Part shown: positions 1 to 7,952 of the stretch, piece after piece
Position numbering within the stretch: the first letter of the stretch is position 1
How the letters are laid out: each line of letters begins with the position of its first letter
NCBI GenBank assembly: GCA_030743445.1
Contig: JASLSL010000279.1
Coordinates: forward strand, 1-13,962
Length of the DNA stretch: 13,962 bases
Reading direction: 5' to 3'
Origin: Alphaproteobacteria bacterium
GTDB lineage: Bacteria > Pseudomonadota > Alphaproteobacteria > UBA8366
Made by a program: the position numbers and the translations under genes
Notes under the pieces: model-generated
Told to the model about the DNA's origin: nothing
Databases searched by the model: none
Seen by the model: the letters and a program-made list of their open reading frames with translations, nothing else

Positions 1-294
1 GGCGTGGACCGCGGCCATGCCGCTCGCCGTGCCGCGGCACGCCTCGGCCCCTTCCAACAGCCTAAGGCGTTCCTCGAAGGTCGCCACGGTCGGGTTGCCG
101 TAGCGCCCATAGATGTATCGCTTCTGGTCGCCTTTGAAGGCGGCCTCGGCGTCCTCGGCGGTGCCGTAGACGAAGCCCGAGGTCATATAGATGGCTTCGC
201 AGGTTTCCTCGAACTGCGAGCGTTCCAAGCCGCCCCTCACCAGGGCGGTCTGCGGCTTCCAAGCTTTCTTGGTCGGGTCGATCGGACCATGCAT
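1..294 (-). CDS. metZ: O-succinylhomoserine sulfhydrylase, N-terminal 98 residues (runs off the window)
   Basis: PLP-dependent enzyme of the Cys/Met metabolism family, which makes homocysteine from O-succinylhomoserine and sulfide in the cytoplasm. Only the first 98 codons are present. Family signatures seen are TSGFVYGTAEDAEAAFKG (38-55), YGRYGNPT (62-69), and SGMAAV (91-96), the start of the PLP phosphate-binding region. The ATG at 294-292 is chosen because the frame is open from there, a GGGAGA ribosome site lies just upstream, and the family's usual N-terminus starts near this point. The gene is headed by a SAM-II riboswitch and a terminator, which independently supports a methionine-biosynthesis role. 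metZ is preferred over metX/metY-type or cystathionine gamma-synthase paralogues because of the N-terminal motif order and the riboswitch, but the catalytic lysine lies outside the window. Confidence 0.9.
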   Translation of the reverse strand, partial: MHGPIDPTKKAWKPQTALVRGGLERSQFEETCEAIYMTSGFVYGTAEDAEAAFKGDQKRYIYGRYGNPTVATFEERLRLLEGAEACRGTASGMAAVHA

Positions 295-334
295 GACGGG
301 TCTCCCTTACGCGTTTTGCTAGTCGGATCGCCGC

Positions 335-366
335 AAATAAAAATCCCCCAACCGGGGGGTCGGGGG
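335..366 (-). terminator. Intrinsic terminator in the metZ leader
   Basis: Read on the minus strand, CCCCCGACC (366-358) pairs with GGTTGGGGG (353-345) around a CCCC loop. This gives nine pairs including one G-U, followed by ATTTTTATTT (344-335). It sits between the SAM-II aptamer and the metZ start, so it is most likely the expression platform of the riboswitch and not the end of an upstream gene. Confidence 0.85.
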
Positions 367-381
367 TTCCTTGCGAACGCT

Positions 382-440
382 CCGACCTTTTAGCGGGTTG
401 TTTTACGTGGCCGCAAGCCGGTCGGGCCAAATCACCACGT
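382..440 (-). promoter_or_regulatory. SAM-II riboswitch aptamer upstream of metZ
   Basis: The minus strand shows the conserved SAM-II (metA motif) layout. ACGTGG (440-435) pairs with CCACGT (410-405) as P1. The loop starts GTGATTTGG. The CTTGCGG segment precedes the 3' P1 strand, and the conserved GCTAAAAGG block follows P1. CCGACC in the loop (425-420) pairs with GGTCGG (387-382) to close the pseudoknot P2. SAM-II aptamers bind S-adenosylmethionine and repress methionine-synthesis genes. The predicted transcript start lies within a few bases of P1, as is common for this class. Assignment rests on primary-sequence match and both helices; no covariance-model score was computed. Confidence 0.93.
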
Positions 441-448
441 TAATTAGG

Positions 449-478
449 CTTTTACGGCTGCGGGGGCGGCGGAGTCAA
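449..478 (-). promoter_or_regulatory. Probable sigma-70 promoter for metZ
   Basis: On the minus strand TTGACT (478-473) and TAAAAG (454-449) are separated by 18 bases. A start about seven bases downstream would begin the transcript just before the SAM-II P1 helix, which is what supports the call. The -10 box is imperfect. Confidence 0.55.
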
Positions 479-567
479 CGAATAATTGCGGTCGCCGGAC
501 GGAGCCGGTTGCCGGGCCGGCATCCCGCCTGTACCGTTTCGCCGGGCCGATCCGCAGGAGGGACTCC

Positions 568-1680
568 ATGAAAATCGACGACCTGACCCTGACCCTGTTC
601 GCCTGGGACGACATTCCGGCGACCAGGTACGGCAGCCATACCGGGCGGTTTTCCGGCTCGAGCCAACTCGGCCTGCTGACGCTGCGGACCGACGAGGGGG
701 TCGAGGGCCATGCCTTCCTCGGCTCGGCGATGCGTGGCGGGCATATCGAGGCGGCGTCGCTGATCAAATACCTGAAGCCGATCGTCATGGACCAGGACCC
801 GCTGGAGCGCGAGCGGCTCTATCGCGAGATGCTGGGCCGTTACCGGTTCACCACGCTGCGCGCGATCGGCGCCGTCGACGTGGCGCTCTGGGATATCGCG
901 GGCAAGGTCGCGGGGCTGCCGATCCACCAGCTGATCGGGACCAGCCGGCACAGTGTGGCGGCCTATGCCAGCTCGCCGGTGCTGGAGGCAGCGGCGGCTT
1001 ACGCGGAACAGGCGGCTTCGTTCAAGTCGGACGGCTGGACCGCCTACAAGATCCATCCGCCGGCCGACCCGGATACCGACATCGAGGTCTGCCGGGCGGT
1101 GCGGGCGGCGGTCGGCGACGGCTTCCGGGTGATGCTCGATTCGACCTGGTCCTACCAGTACCCGGAGGCCTTGCGTGTCGGCCGGGCGATCGAGGATCTC
1201 GGCTTCTATTGGTACGAGGACCCGCTCGCCGACGACGACCTCTACAATTACGTCAAGCTGAAGCAGAAGCTCGACATTCCGATCCTGGCGACCGAATACG
1301 CGCCGGACGGGCGGCTGACCTCATACGCGCCGTGGCTGATCGAGCGCGCGACCGACTATCTGCGCGGCGACGTCGCGGTCAAGGGCGGCCTCACCGCGTG
1401 CCTCAAGACCGCGCACTTGGCCGAGGCCTTCCGGCTCAACTACGAGGTCCACCACGGCGGTAATTCCCTGAACAACATGGCCAATTTGCACCTAATCATG
1501 GCGATCCCCAACACCGAGTATTTCGAAGTGCTGCTGCCCGACGCGGCGCAGAAATACGGCTTGGTCCGGGATATCGAGGTCGACGGCGAGGGCATGGTGC
1601 AGGCCCCGATGGACCCGGGTCTCGGGGCCGAGATCGACTTCGAGCTGATCGAGAGCAAAATGGTCGAGGTGTTGAGCTAA
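568..1680 (+). CDS. Enolase-superfamily enzyme, mandelate racemase subgroup
   Basis: A 370-residue protein of typical length for the mandelate racemase/muconate lactonizing family, which abstracts a proton alpha to a carboxylate with Mg2+ assistance. It has an N-terminal capping domain (about 1-125) and a TIM-like barrel. Visible active-site residues are K161 and H163 (a KxH in place of the more common KxK), metal ligands D191 (MLDSTW), E217 (YEDP) and E243 (ATEY), and a general-base dyad D268 (RGDVAVKGG) with H295 (VHHGG). The 27-residue gap between D268 and H295 matches the Asp-His dyad of mandelate racemase. This residue set points to racemisation or dehydration of a 2-hydroxy acid; the substrate is unknown. 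The start is set by AGGAGGG five bases before the ATG. It is divergent from metZ and its stop overlaps the stop of the CitE-like gene. Confidence 0.88.
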   Translation: MKIDDLTLTLFAWDDIPATRYGSHTGRFSGSSQLGLLTLRTDEGVEGHAFLGSAMRGGHIEAASLIKYLKPIVMDQDPLERERLYREMLGRYRFTTLRAIGAVDVALWDIAGKVAGLPIHQLIGTSRHSVAAYASSPVLEAAAAYAEQAASFKSDGWTAYKIHPPADPDTDIEVCRAVRAAVGDGFRVMLDSTWSYQYPEALRVGRAIEDLGFYWYEDPLADDDLYNYVKLKQKLDIPILATEYAPDGRLTSYAPWLIERATDYLRGDVAVKGGLTACLKTAHLAEAFRLNYEVHHGGNSLNNMANLHLIMAIPNTEYFEVLLPDAAQKYGLVRDIEVDGEGMVQAPMDPGLGAEIDFELIESKMVEVLS

Positions 1681-2573
1681 CCCCCGGCGTTGCGTTGCTG
1701 GATCGCCTGGTAGCGCGCCAGCAGGCGCTCGGCGCGGTACACCACCGGCACGTCGATCATCTTGCCGTCGAGCTCGAACGAGCCGCGGCCCTCGGCCTCG
1801 GCGACCGCCCAGCCGGCGACGACGCGCTCGGCCCAGTCGACCTGGTCGGGCGGCGGGGTAAAGCCCTCGTTCAGCATCTCGACCAGGCCCGGGTGGATGC
1901 ACGACGCGCCCTCGAAGCCGAACCGGGCCGACTTCACCACCATATGGCGGTAGGCGTCGCGGTCCGAATAGTCGGCGACAGTGCCGATGATGCCGAGCGG
2001 GGTGACGCCGGCGGCGCGCGCCGCGATCAGGCCGTGCTGCTTCGGATAGAGCATGGTCTCGGGGTCGGGCTGCATGCCGAGGGCGAGGGCGAAATCCTCG
2101 CCGCCGACCGACATCGCCACCACGCGCGGGTCGGCCGACGCGATGTCGAGCATGCGGAAGAAGGCGGGGGCGGTCTCGATCATCGCCAGGAACTTGGTCT
2201 GGCCGACCGCCATGCCGCGCTCCTCTTCCAACTCGCCGACCATTTCCGACAACAGGCGCACGTGGTCTGGGCCTTCGGTCTTCGGCAGGGCGAGCGCCTG
2301 GACCCGGGGCGAGACGCAGGCCTCGATATCCGGGACCGCGAGGCGCAGCGGCTGGTTGATCCGCACCACCACGTCCGCACCCGCCTGGCTGACCGTCTCG
2401 GCCGCCTCTTGTATTAGCTTCCGCGCCGCCGCCTTCTCGCCCGCCGGCACGCTGTCCTCGATGTCGAGCTGGACCGCGTCCGCGCCCCGTTCGTGCGCCT
2501 TCGCCACGAAGCGCGGCACGTTGACCGGCACATAGAGAAGCGAGCGCCAGACGGGAAGGTCGGTTCGAGTCAT
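1677..2573 (-). CDS. HpcH/HpaI aldolase, CitE-like acyl-CoA lyase
   Basis: A 298-residue cytoplasmic TIM-barrel protein of the citrate lyase beta-subunit/malyl-CoA lyase family, which cleaves or forms C-C bonds in beta-hydroxyacyl-CoA thioesters with a divalent metal. Seen in order are RSLLYVPVNVPRF (10-22), QLDIEDSV (35-42), VVRIN with R71, MIET with metal ligand E133, GGEDFALALG with D160, and the C-terminal CIHP (225-228) characteristic of CitE-like proteins. It is a stand-alone CitE-like lyase with no alpha or gamma citrate lyase subunits nearby, so a monofunctional malyl-, citramalyl- or related acyl-CoA lyase or thioesterase is more likely than true citrate lyase. A class III CoA-transferase lies upstream on the same strand and could supply its CoA ester. 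Its TAG stop overlaps the opposing TAA. Confidence 0.87.
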   Translation of the reverse strand: MTRTDLPVWRSLLYVPVNVPRFVAKAHERGADAVQLDIEDSVPAGEKAAARKLIQEAAETVSQAGADVVVRINQPLRLAVPDIEACVSPRVQALALPKTEGPDHVRLLSEMVGELEEERGMAVGQTKFLAMIETAPAFFRMLDIASADPRVVAMSVGGEDFALALGMQPDPETMLYPKQHGLIAARAAGVTPLGIIGTVADYSDRDAYRHMVVKSARFGFEGASCIHPGLVEMLNEGFTPPPDQVDWAERVVAGWAVAEAEGRGSFELDGKMIDVPVVYRAERLLARYQAIQQRNAGG

Positions 2574-2590
2574 TGATCGTCCTCCAATAA

Positions 2591-2709
2591 CCCCCTCACC
2601 CTCCCGCTACGCGGGTCCCTCCCTCTCCCACGAGGGGAGAGGGTTCTTTGCGCCGAACGCACCGTAAAGCCCCTCTCCCCTGGCGGGAGAGGGGTTTGGG
2701 GTGAGGGGG
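2591..2709. repeat. 119-bp palindromic intergenic repeat
   Basis: The element starts with CCCCCTCACCC (2591-2601) and ends with its exact reverse complement (2699-2709). Inside are three further perfect hairpins: CCCGC/GCGGG (2603-2607 with 2611-2615), CCCTCTCCC/GGGAGAGGG (2621-2629 with 2635-2643), and CCCCTCTCCC/GGGAGAGGGG (2670-2679 with 2685-2694). Composition and symmetry resemble dispersed palindromic repeats of high-GC proteobacteria. It fills nearly the whole gap between the CoA-transferase and the lyase, so a transcript covering both would carry it as a folded spacer. No other copy lies in this window. Confidence 0.8.
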
Positions 2710-2724
2710 ACTCAAGTGAAAACA

Positions 2725-3936
2725 TCACACGATCCCGCGTTCGGCGAGATCCGCCAGCGCCGCCGCGTCGATGCCGATCTCGGCCAGGATTTCGGCGTTG
2801 TGGGCGCCCATCTCGGGCGCCGGTCGGCGGAACACCCCCGGGGTTGCCGAGAGCAGCGGGATGATGTTGTGCATCGGCACCGCGCCCATCTCGTCGTCCG
2901 GCAAGTCGACGATGATCTCGCGTTCTTGGAAGTGCGCGTCCTCGACGATATCCGAGATGTCGTAAATCGGCCCGCCGGTGATGCCCTCGCGGCGGAAGAT
3001 CTCCAGGACCTCCGCCTGCGGCCGTTCGCCAATCCAGCCGCCGACGATGGCGTCGACCTCCTCGCGGTGGGCGATCCGGTCGGCGTTGGTCCGGAACTTC
3101 GGGTCATGGTTCATGTCGTCGCGGCCGATCACCCGGAACAGGCGCTCGGCCATGGTCTGGATCGAGCCCGAGAGAGCGACGTACTTGCCGTCGCTGGTCC
3201 TATAGGCATTGCGCGGCGAGGTCGTGTTGGAGCCGCTGCCGACGCGCACCGGCACCTTGCCGGTCACCTTGTAGGCGGCGGCCTGGGCGCCGAGGATCGA
3301 GAACACCGGCTCCAGCAGCGAGAGGTCGATGACCTGGCCCTTGCCGCCCTTGACCTCGCGCTCCCTCAGCGCGATCAGGTTGGCCATCGCGCCATAGAGC
3401 CCCGCCACCATGTCGGCGAGCGCCAAGGGCGGCAGCACCGGCACCCGGTCGGCGAACCCGTTGAGCGCCGCGAAGCCCGACATCGCCTCGACCACCGTGC
3501 CGAAGCCGCCAAGGCCACTATAGGGGCCGGTCTGGCCGAACCCGGTGACGCGGGTGACGATCAGGTTCGGATTGCGGGCCAAGAGGACGTCGGGGCCGAT
3601 GCCCATTTCCTCGAGCCGGCCCGGTCGCATGTTCTCGACGAAGCAGTCGGCGGTCTCGACCAGGCGCAGCAGAATGTCGAGCCCCTCCTGCTCGCGGAAG
3701 TTCAGGGTGACGCTCTTCTTGTTGCGGCCATAGACCTTCCAGCTGGTGGCGACGTCGGAACTCTTCCAGGCGCGCAGCGGGTCGCCCTTGGGCAGCATCT
3801 CGAGTTTCACCACGTCGGCGCCGAAATCGGCGAGCTGCAGGGTCAGCATGTTGCCGGCGACGAGCCGTGTCATATCCAGGACGCGGACGCCGTCGAGCGG
3901 CCCCTTGGCGGTTTCGTCGTACTGTTTTAGAGACAT
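2725..3936 (-). CDS. Class III CoA-transferase, CaiB/BaiF family
   Basis: A 403-residue cytoplasmic enzyme that moves CoA between carboxylic acids through an aspartyl-CoA anhydride intermediate. Family features are GPLDGVRVLDMTRLVAG near the N-terminus (12-28), the ADFGADVVKLE block (36-46), the YGRNKKSVTLN block (69-79), and the catalytic aspartate, taken to be D175 in LALADMVAGLYGA. The distal part includes RREGITGGPIYDI (315-327). The frame stays open 40 codons further upstream, but that stretch has no family similarity. The ATG at 3936-3934 is chosen because AAAGGG precedes it and the conserved region begins shortly after. It is upstream of the CitE-like gene with a 151-bp gap filled by the palindromic repeat. 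A pathway in which this enzyme activates a dicarboxylate or hydroxy acid that the lyase then splits is inference. Confidence 0.88.
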   Translation of the reverse strand: MSLKQYDETAKGPLDGVRVLDMTRLVAGNMLTLQLADFGADVVKLEMLPKGDPLRAWKSSDVATSWKVYGRNKKSVTLNFREQEGLDILLRLVETADCFVENMRPGRLEEMGIGPDVLLARNPNLIVTRVTGFGQTGPYSGLGGFGTVVEAMSGFAALNGFADRVPVLPPLALADMVAGLYGAMANLIALREREVKGGKGQVIDLSLLEPVFSILGAQAAAYKVTGKVPVRVGSGSNTTSPRNAYRTSDGKYVALSGSIQTMAERLFRVIGRDDMNHDPKFRTNADRIAHREEVDAIVGGWIGERPQAEVLEIFRREGITGGPIYDISDIVEDAHFQEREIIVDLPDDEMGAVPMHNIIPLLSATPGVFRRPAPEMGAHNAEILAEIGIDAAALADLAERGIV

Positions 3937-3987
3937 ATTTCCCTTTGCCGGCTTGCGCTCGATCCCATGGTGAGCCAAAAAGCCCAA

Positions 3988-4016
3988 TTGACTGCCAGCG
4001 TCAAGACCGACACATT
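3988..4016 (+). promoter_or_regulatory. Possible promoter for the first VOC gene
   Basis: TTGACT (3988-3993) and CACATT (4011-4016) are 17 bases apart in the 103-bp divergent gap before the VOC gene at 4040. The -35 is good and the -10 is poor. Confidence 0.3.
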
Positions 4017-4039
4017 CCCGCGGCAGAAGGAGAGCCGCC

Positions 4040-4420
4040 ATGAAGATCGAACGCATCGATCATTTCGTGATCCGTACCGCCGACGTCGAGGCGACCTGCG
4101 AATTCTATTCGCGCGTCCTCGGCATGGAGGTCGAGACTTTCGGCAAGGGGCGCAAGGCGCTGAGATTCGGGCCGCACAAGATCAACCTGCATCCCGACAC
4201 CAGCGACTGGAAGCCACGGGCGGCGGACCCCAGGGTCGGCGGCGAGGATTTTTGTCTCCTCACCAAGACCCCGATCGAGGAGGTGGTGGAGCACCTGAAA
4301 GCCGAGGATGTCGAGATCGAGGTCGAACCCTCGACCCGCACCGGTGCGCTCGGGCCGATCACGTCGGTGTATTTCCGCGATCCCGACGGCAATCTGGTCG
4401 AGGTCTCGAACTACGAATAG
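4040..4420 (+). CDS. VOC family protein (glyoxalase/dioxygenase fold)
   Basis: A 126-residue single-module protein of two beta-alpha-beta-beta-beta units. The opening IERIDHFVIRTADV, the EFYSRVLGMEV block (21-31) and the closing VYFRDPDGNLVEVSNY (110-125) are classic vicinal-oxygen-chelate signatures. Likely metal ligands are H8, possibly H51, and E121. It resembles the small glyoxalase-domain proteins often annotated as GLOD5-like or VOC virulence proteins; no substrate can be assigned. The ATG is set by AAGGAGAG (4027-4034). It is divergent from the CoA-transferase and convergent, with 19 bp between, on the second VOC gene, so it may be transcribed alone. Confidence 0.85.
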   Translation: MKIERIDHFVIRTADVEATCEFYSRVLGMEVETFGKGRKALRFGPHKINLHPDTSDWKPRAADPRVGGEDFCLLTKTPIEEVVEHLKAEDVEIEVEPSTRTGALGPITSVYFRDPDGNLVEVSNYE

Positions 4421-4439
4421 GGATTAGGCGGACCATGCT

Positions 4440-4925
4440 CTAGTCCGCGGCGCGGTATTCGGTCCTGACCTCGAGCAGAATGTTGTCCGGGTCGCGGAAA
4501 TAGACCGAGCCCTTCTCCTCGGTGCCGTGGATCGAGTGTTCGATCTCGCGGCTCTTGAGGTTGCCGACCACCGCCTGGTACTGCTCGTTGGCCGCCTTCA
4601 GCGCGACGTGGTGCATCGCGCCGATGCCGCGCACCGCGGGTGCCGTGCCGTGCTCCGGGAAGTCGAAGAACGCCAGCAGGTTGCCGCCGCCCATGTCGAG
4701 GAAGATGTGGGTCGAGGTCGGCTCGTCGCGGTTCTGGATCAGGCGCGTGAGCTTCATGCCGAGCACGTCGCGGTAGAACTCGATCGTCCGCTCGATGTCG
4801 GACGAGATCAGCGCCAGATGGTCGACGCCGCCGGTCCCGGCCCCGTTCGCCTCGGCCGGCTGGTCGTCGAGATAGCGGCGCTTCAGCTCCTCGCGCTTCG
4901 CTTCGTATTGGCTTTGATCGCCCAT
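4440..4925 (-). CDS. VOC family protein with N-terminal charged extension
   Basis: A 161-residue protein. Residues 1-30 are a charged, probably helical extension (MGDQSQYEAKREELKRRYLD at the start) and 33-157 form a VOC module: GVDHLALISSDIERTIEFYR (33-52), DVLGMKL, HHVALKAANEQYQ (105-117), VYFRDPDNILLEV (141-153). H36, H106 and E152 fit the usual metal-ligand positions; a fourth ligand is not obvious, with E91 one candidate. Such modules occur in lyases, epimerases such as methylmalonyl-CoA epimerase, and extradiol dioxygenases, and the exact reaction is not clear here. The start is supported by GGGAGGA about seven bases before the ATG. It is convergent with the preceding VOC gene and divergent from groES. 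Confidence 0.84.
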   Translation of the reverse strand: MGDQSQYEAKREELKRRYLDDQPAEANGAGTGGVDHLALISSDIERTIEFYRDVLGMKLTRLIQNRDEPTSTHIFLDMGGGNLLAFFDFPEHGTAPAVRGIGAMHHVALKAANEQYQAVVGNLKSREIEHSIHGTEEKGSVYFRDPDNILLEVRTEYRAAD

Positions 4926-5041
4926 GACGCGTCCTCCCTAACCGATTTCTCCATGCTGCCGCGATGCCGCCCGGGGGGCAAGGGGATCGAGTCGAAGTCG
5001 AATATCCACGCACCGCGCCAAAATTTTTCGCCCGCCGGGTC

Positions 5042-5070
5042 TTGACCCGAGGGGAACCGTACCTTATCTC
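5042..5070 (+). promoter_or_regulatory. groESL promoter
   Basis: TTGACC (5042-5047) and TATCTC (5065-5070) are 17 bases apart. Transcription would start near the first arm of the CIRCE element. The wider context, CTTGACC with CTTATCT, also resembles alphaproteobacterial RpoH promoters, so constitutive and heat-shock polymerases may share it. Confidence 0.75.
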
Positions 5071-5074
5071 CCCT

Positions 5075-5101
5075 TTGGCACTCATCCGAGGAGAGTGCTA
5101 A
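5075..5101 (+). promoter_or_regulatory. CIRCE operator (HrcA binding site)
   Basis: TTGGCACTC (5075-5083), a nine-base spacer and GAGTGCTAA (5093-5101) match the CIRCE consensus with a single change in the left arm (A to G at its third base). HrcA is known to bind this dyad and repress groESL until heat stress. It overlaps the expected transcription start. Confidence 0.95.
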
Positions 5102-5112
5102 CGATTGCCTGG

Positions 5113-5129
5113 ACGGCGGTTTTCGCCGT
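5113..5129 (+). other. Short hairpin in the groES 5' leader
   Basis: ACGGCG (5113-5118) pairs perfectly with CGCCGT (5124-5129) around GTTTT, between CIRCE and the groES start. It is followed by a pyrimidine-rich stretch but no clean U-run, so it is more likely a leader stem affecting stability or translation than a terminator. Confidence 0.4.
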
Positions 5130-5170
5130 TCTTTTCAATAATTTACGACTGCCGAGGGAGAGTTCGAGGT

Positions 5171-5497
5171 ATGGGTATCAAGTTCAGGCCTCTGCAGGAC
5201 CGCGTCGTGGTCCGGCGAATCGACGAGGACGAGAAGACCGCGGGCGGGATCATCATTCCCGACACGGCCAAGGAAAAGCCGATGCAGGGCGAGATCGTCG
5301 CCATCGGCTCGGGCCGGCGCGACGAGAAGGGCGAGCTAGTGCCGCTCGACGTCAAAGCCGGCGACCTGGTGCTGTTCGGCAAGTGGTCCGGCAACGAGGT
5401 CATGATCGACGGCGAGGAGCTGTTGATCATGAATGAATCCGACATCATGGGCGTCATCGAGGGCGCCAAGTCGAAGAAGAAGAAAAAGGCTGCCTAA
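5171..5497 (+). CDS. groES: Co-chaperonin GroES with lysine-rich C-terminal tail
   Basis: Cytoplasmic 10-kDa lid of the GroEL folding chamber. The protein starts MGIKFRPLQDRVVVRR, carries the mobile loop (about 17-32) with the GGIII contact for GroEL at 25-29, and ends its core with ESDIMGVIE (89-97). At 108 residues it is roughly 11 longer than usual because of a tail, GAKSKKKKKAA. The frame is open upstream to 5105, but the family's N-terminus and the GGGAG ribosome site at 5156-5160 place the start at 5171. It is the first gene of the groESL operon, 33 bp before groEL, under CIRCE control. Confidence 0.96.
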   Translation: MGIKFRPLQDRVVVRRIDEDEKTAGGIIIPDTAKEKPMQGEIVAIGSGRRDEKGELVPLDVKAGDLVLFGKWSGNEVMIDGEELLIMNESDIMGVIEGAKSKKKKKAA

Positions 5498-5530
5498 GGG
5501 GCCGCCCTCTCAAGAAGGAACGCAAAAGAC

Positions 5531-7183
<1,653 letters not shown>

Positions 7184-7210
7184 CCCTGGCGTCAGCCAAA
7201 CCCGAACGAC

Positions 7211-7242
7211 AAGGGCCGCGGTCTCCACCGCGGCCCTTTTTT
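7211..7242 (+). terminator. groESL intrinsic terminator
   Basis: AAGGGCCGCGGT (7211-7222) and ACCGCGGCCCTT (7227-7238) form a perfect 12-bp stem with a CTCC loop, running into a six-T tract (7237-7242). The opposite strand has no T-run after the stem, so it does not serve the converging protease gene well. Confidence 0.93.
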
Positions 7243-7268
7243 CGTGCCCATCGGCCGGAACCAGCGCC

Positions 7269-7952
7269 TCAGTGGCGGTGCTTCCACCAGTGCTTTTCGT
7301 TTATCGAATACGTGACCCTGTAGTGATGGACCTTGCGGGCGTCGATCACATAACGAATTTGGTTGTCGAGCACCAGCGCCCGGCCCTTGTGGTAGACGAT
7401 CAGTATCGCGTGCCACAGGTTGAGGTTCAGGTCCTTGACCACGGCGATGCGGAGATTTTTCGAACTGAACCCCAGTTGCCTGAGCGTCAGGTACTTGGTG
7501 ATCGAGTAATCCTCGCAGTCGCCCTGCTTGTCGAAGAATTCGGTCGGCGTCTCCCAGTAGTCGGCGACGTTCCAGTTGCGCGGATCTTTGATGTAGCGAA
7601 CCTCGTTCAGATACTTGTGCACGGTCTTGATTTGCGTCAGCCGGTCCTTGCCCTTTAGGTCGACGACGAGCTTCTGCCAGTAGTAAAGGCCGCAGTTGAC
7701 GTAGGGCCCTTTCTTGCAGTTCAGCTTTGCGAGCTGTTTCCACCTGAGCCGCCGGCGCAGGACGCTCTGCCATTTCTTGAACTTGGCGACGCCGCGGTAC
7801 TGCTTCTCGTGACTGCCGAAAAGTCCCGGACGCTTCGCCGACACGGCGGCGAGCGCCAGCCGGTCCGGCGCGATCAGTCCCGCCAGCAGCAACGCCACCA
7901 GGGCGGCCCGCACGGCCGCCGCGATGCGGGATCTATATCTAGTCGAGCCCAT
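7269..7952 (-). CDS. LapG-like transglutaminase-fold cysteine protease (BTLCP family), exported
   Basis: A 227-residue protein with a signal peptide: basic start MGSTRYRSR, a hydrophobic stretch about 11-28, and a likely cleavage site near residues 33-39. The catalytic triad of the bacterial transglutaminase-like cysteine protease family is complete: C146 in GDCEDYSITKY, H181 in LWHAIL and D196 in LVLDN. The acidic residues flanking C146 (D145, E147) are those implicated in calcium binding in LapG. C79 and C87 (NCKKGPYVNC) could form a disulfide. The family is known for LapG, which cuts large surface adhesins in the periplasm when freed by the c-di-GMP receptor LapD. The start at 7952 lies 14 bp inside the end of the HD-GYP gene, suggesting coupling; the frame extends to 8003, but the later ATG gives a proper signal peptide. 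No adhesin substrate is in the window. Confidence 0.85.
   Translation of the reverse strand: MGSTRYRSRIAAAVRAALVALLLAGLIAPDRLALAAVSAKRPGLFGSHEKQYRGVAKFKKWQSVLRRRLRWKQLAKLNCKKGPYVNCGLYYWQKLVVDLKGKDRLTQIKTVHKYLNEVRYIKDPRNWNVADYWETPTEFFDKQGDCEDYSITKYLTLRQLGFSSKNLRIAVVKDLNLNLWHAILIVYHKGRALVLDNQIRYVIDARKVHHYRVTYSINEKHWWKHRH

Noticed and set aside
486..1463. A plus-strand open frame overlapping the MR-type gene
   Set aside because: Different frame, Gly/Arg/Pro-rich, no domain; the 568-1680 frame has the catalytic residues and a good ribosome site.
2701..3930. A 409-codon plus-strand open frame
   Set aside because: Antisense to the CoA-transferase, with no recognisable domain and a His/Asp/Arg-rich composition expected from the reverse strand of a high-GC gene.
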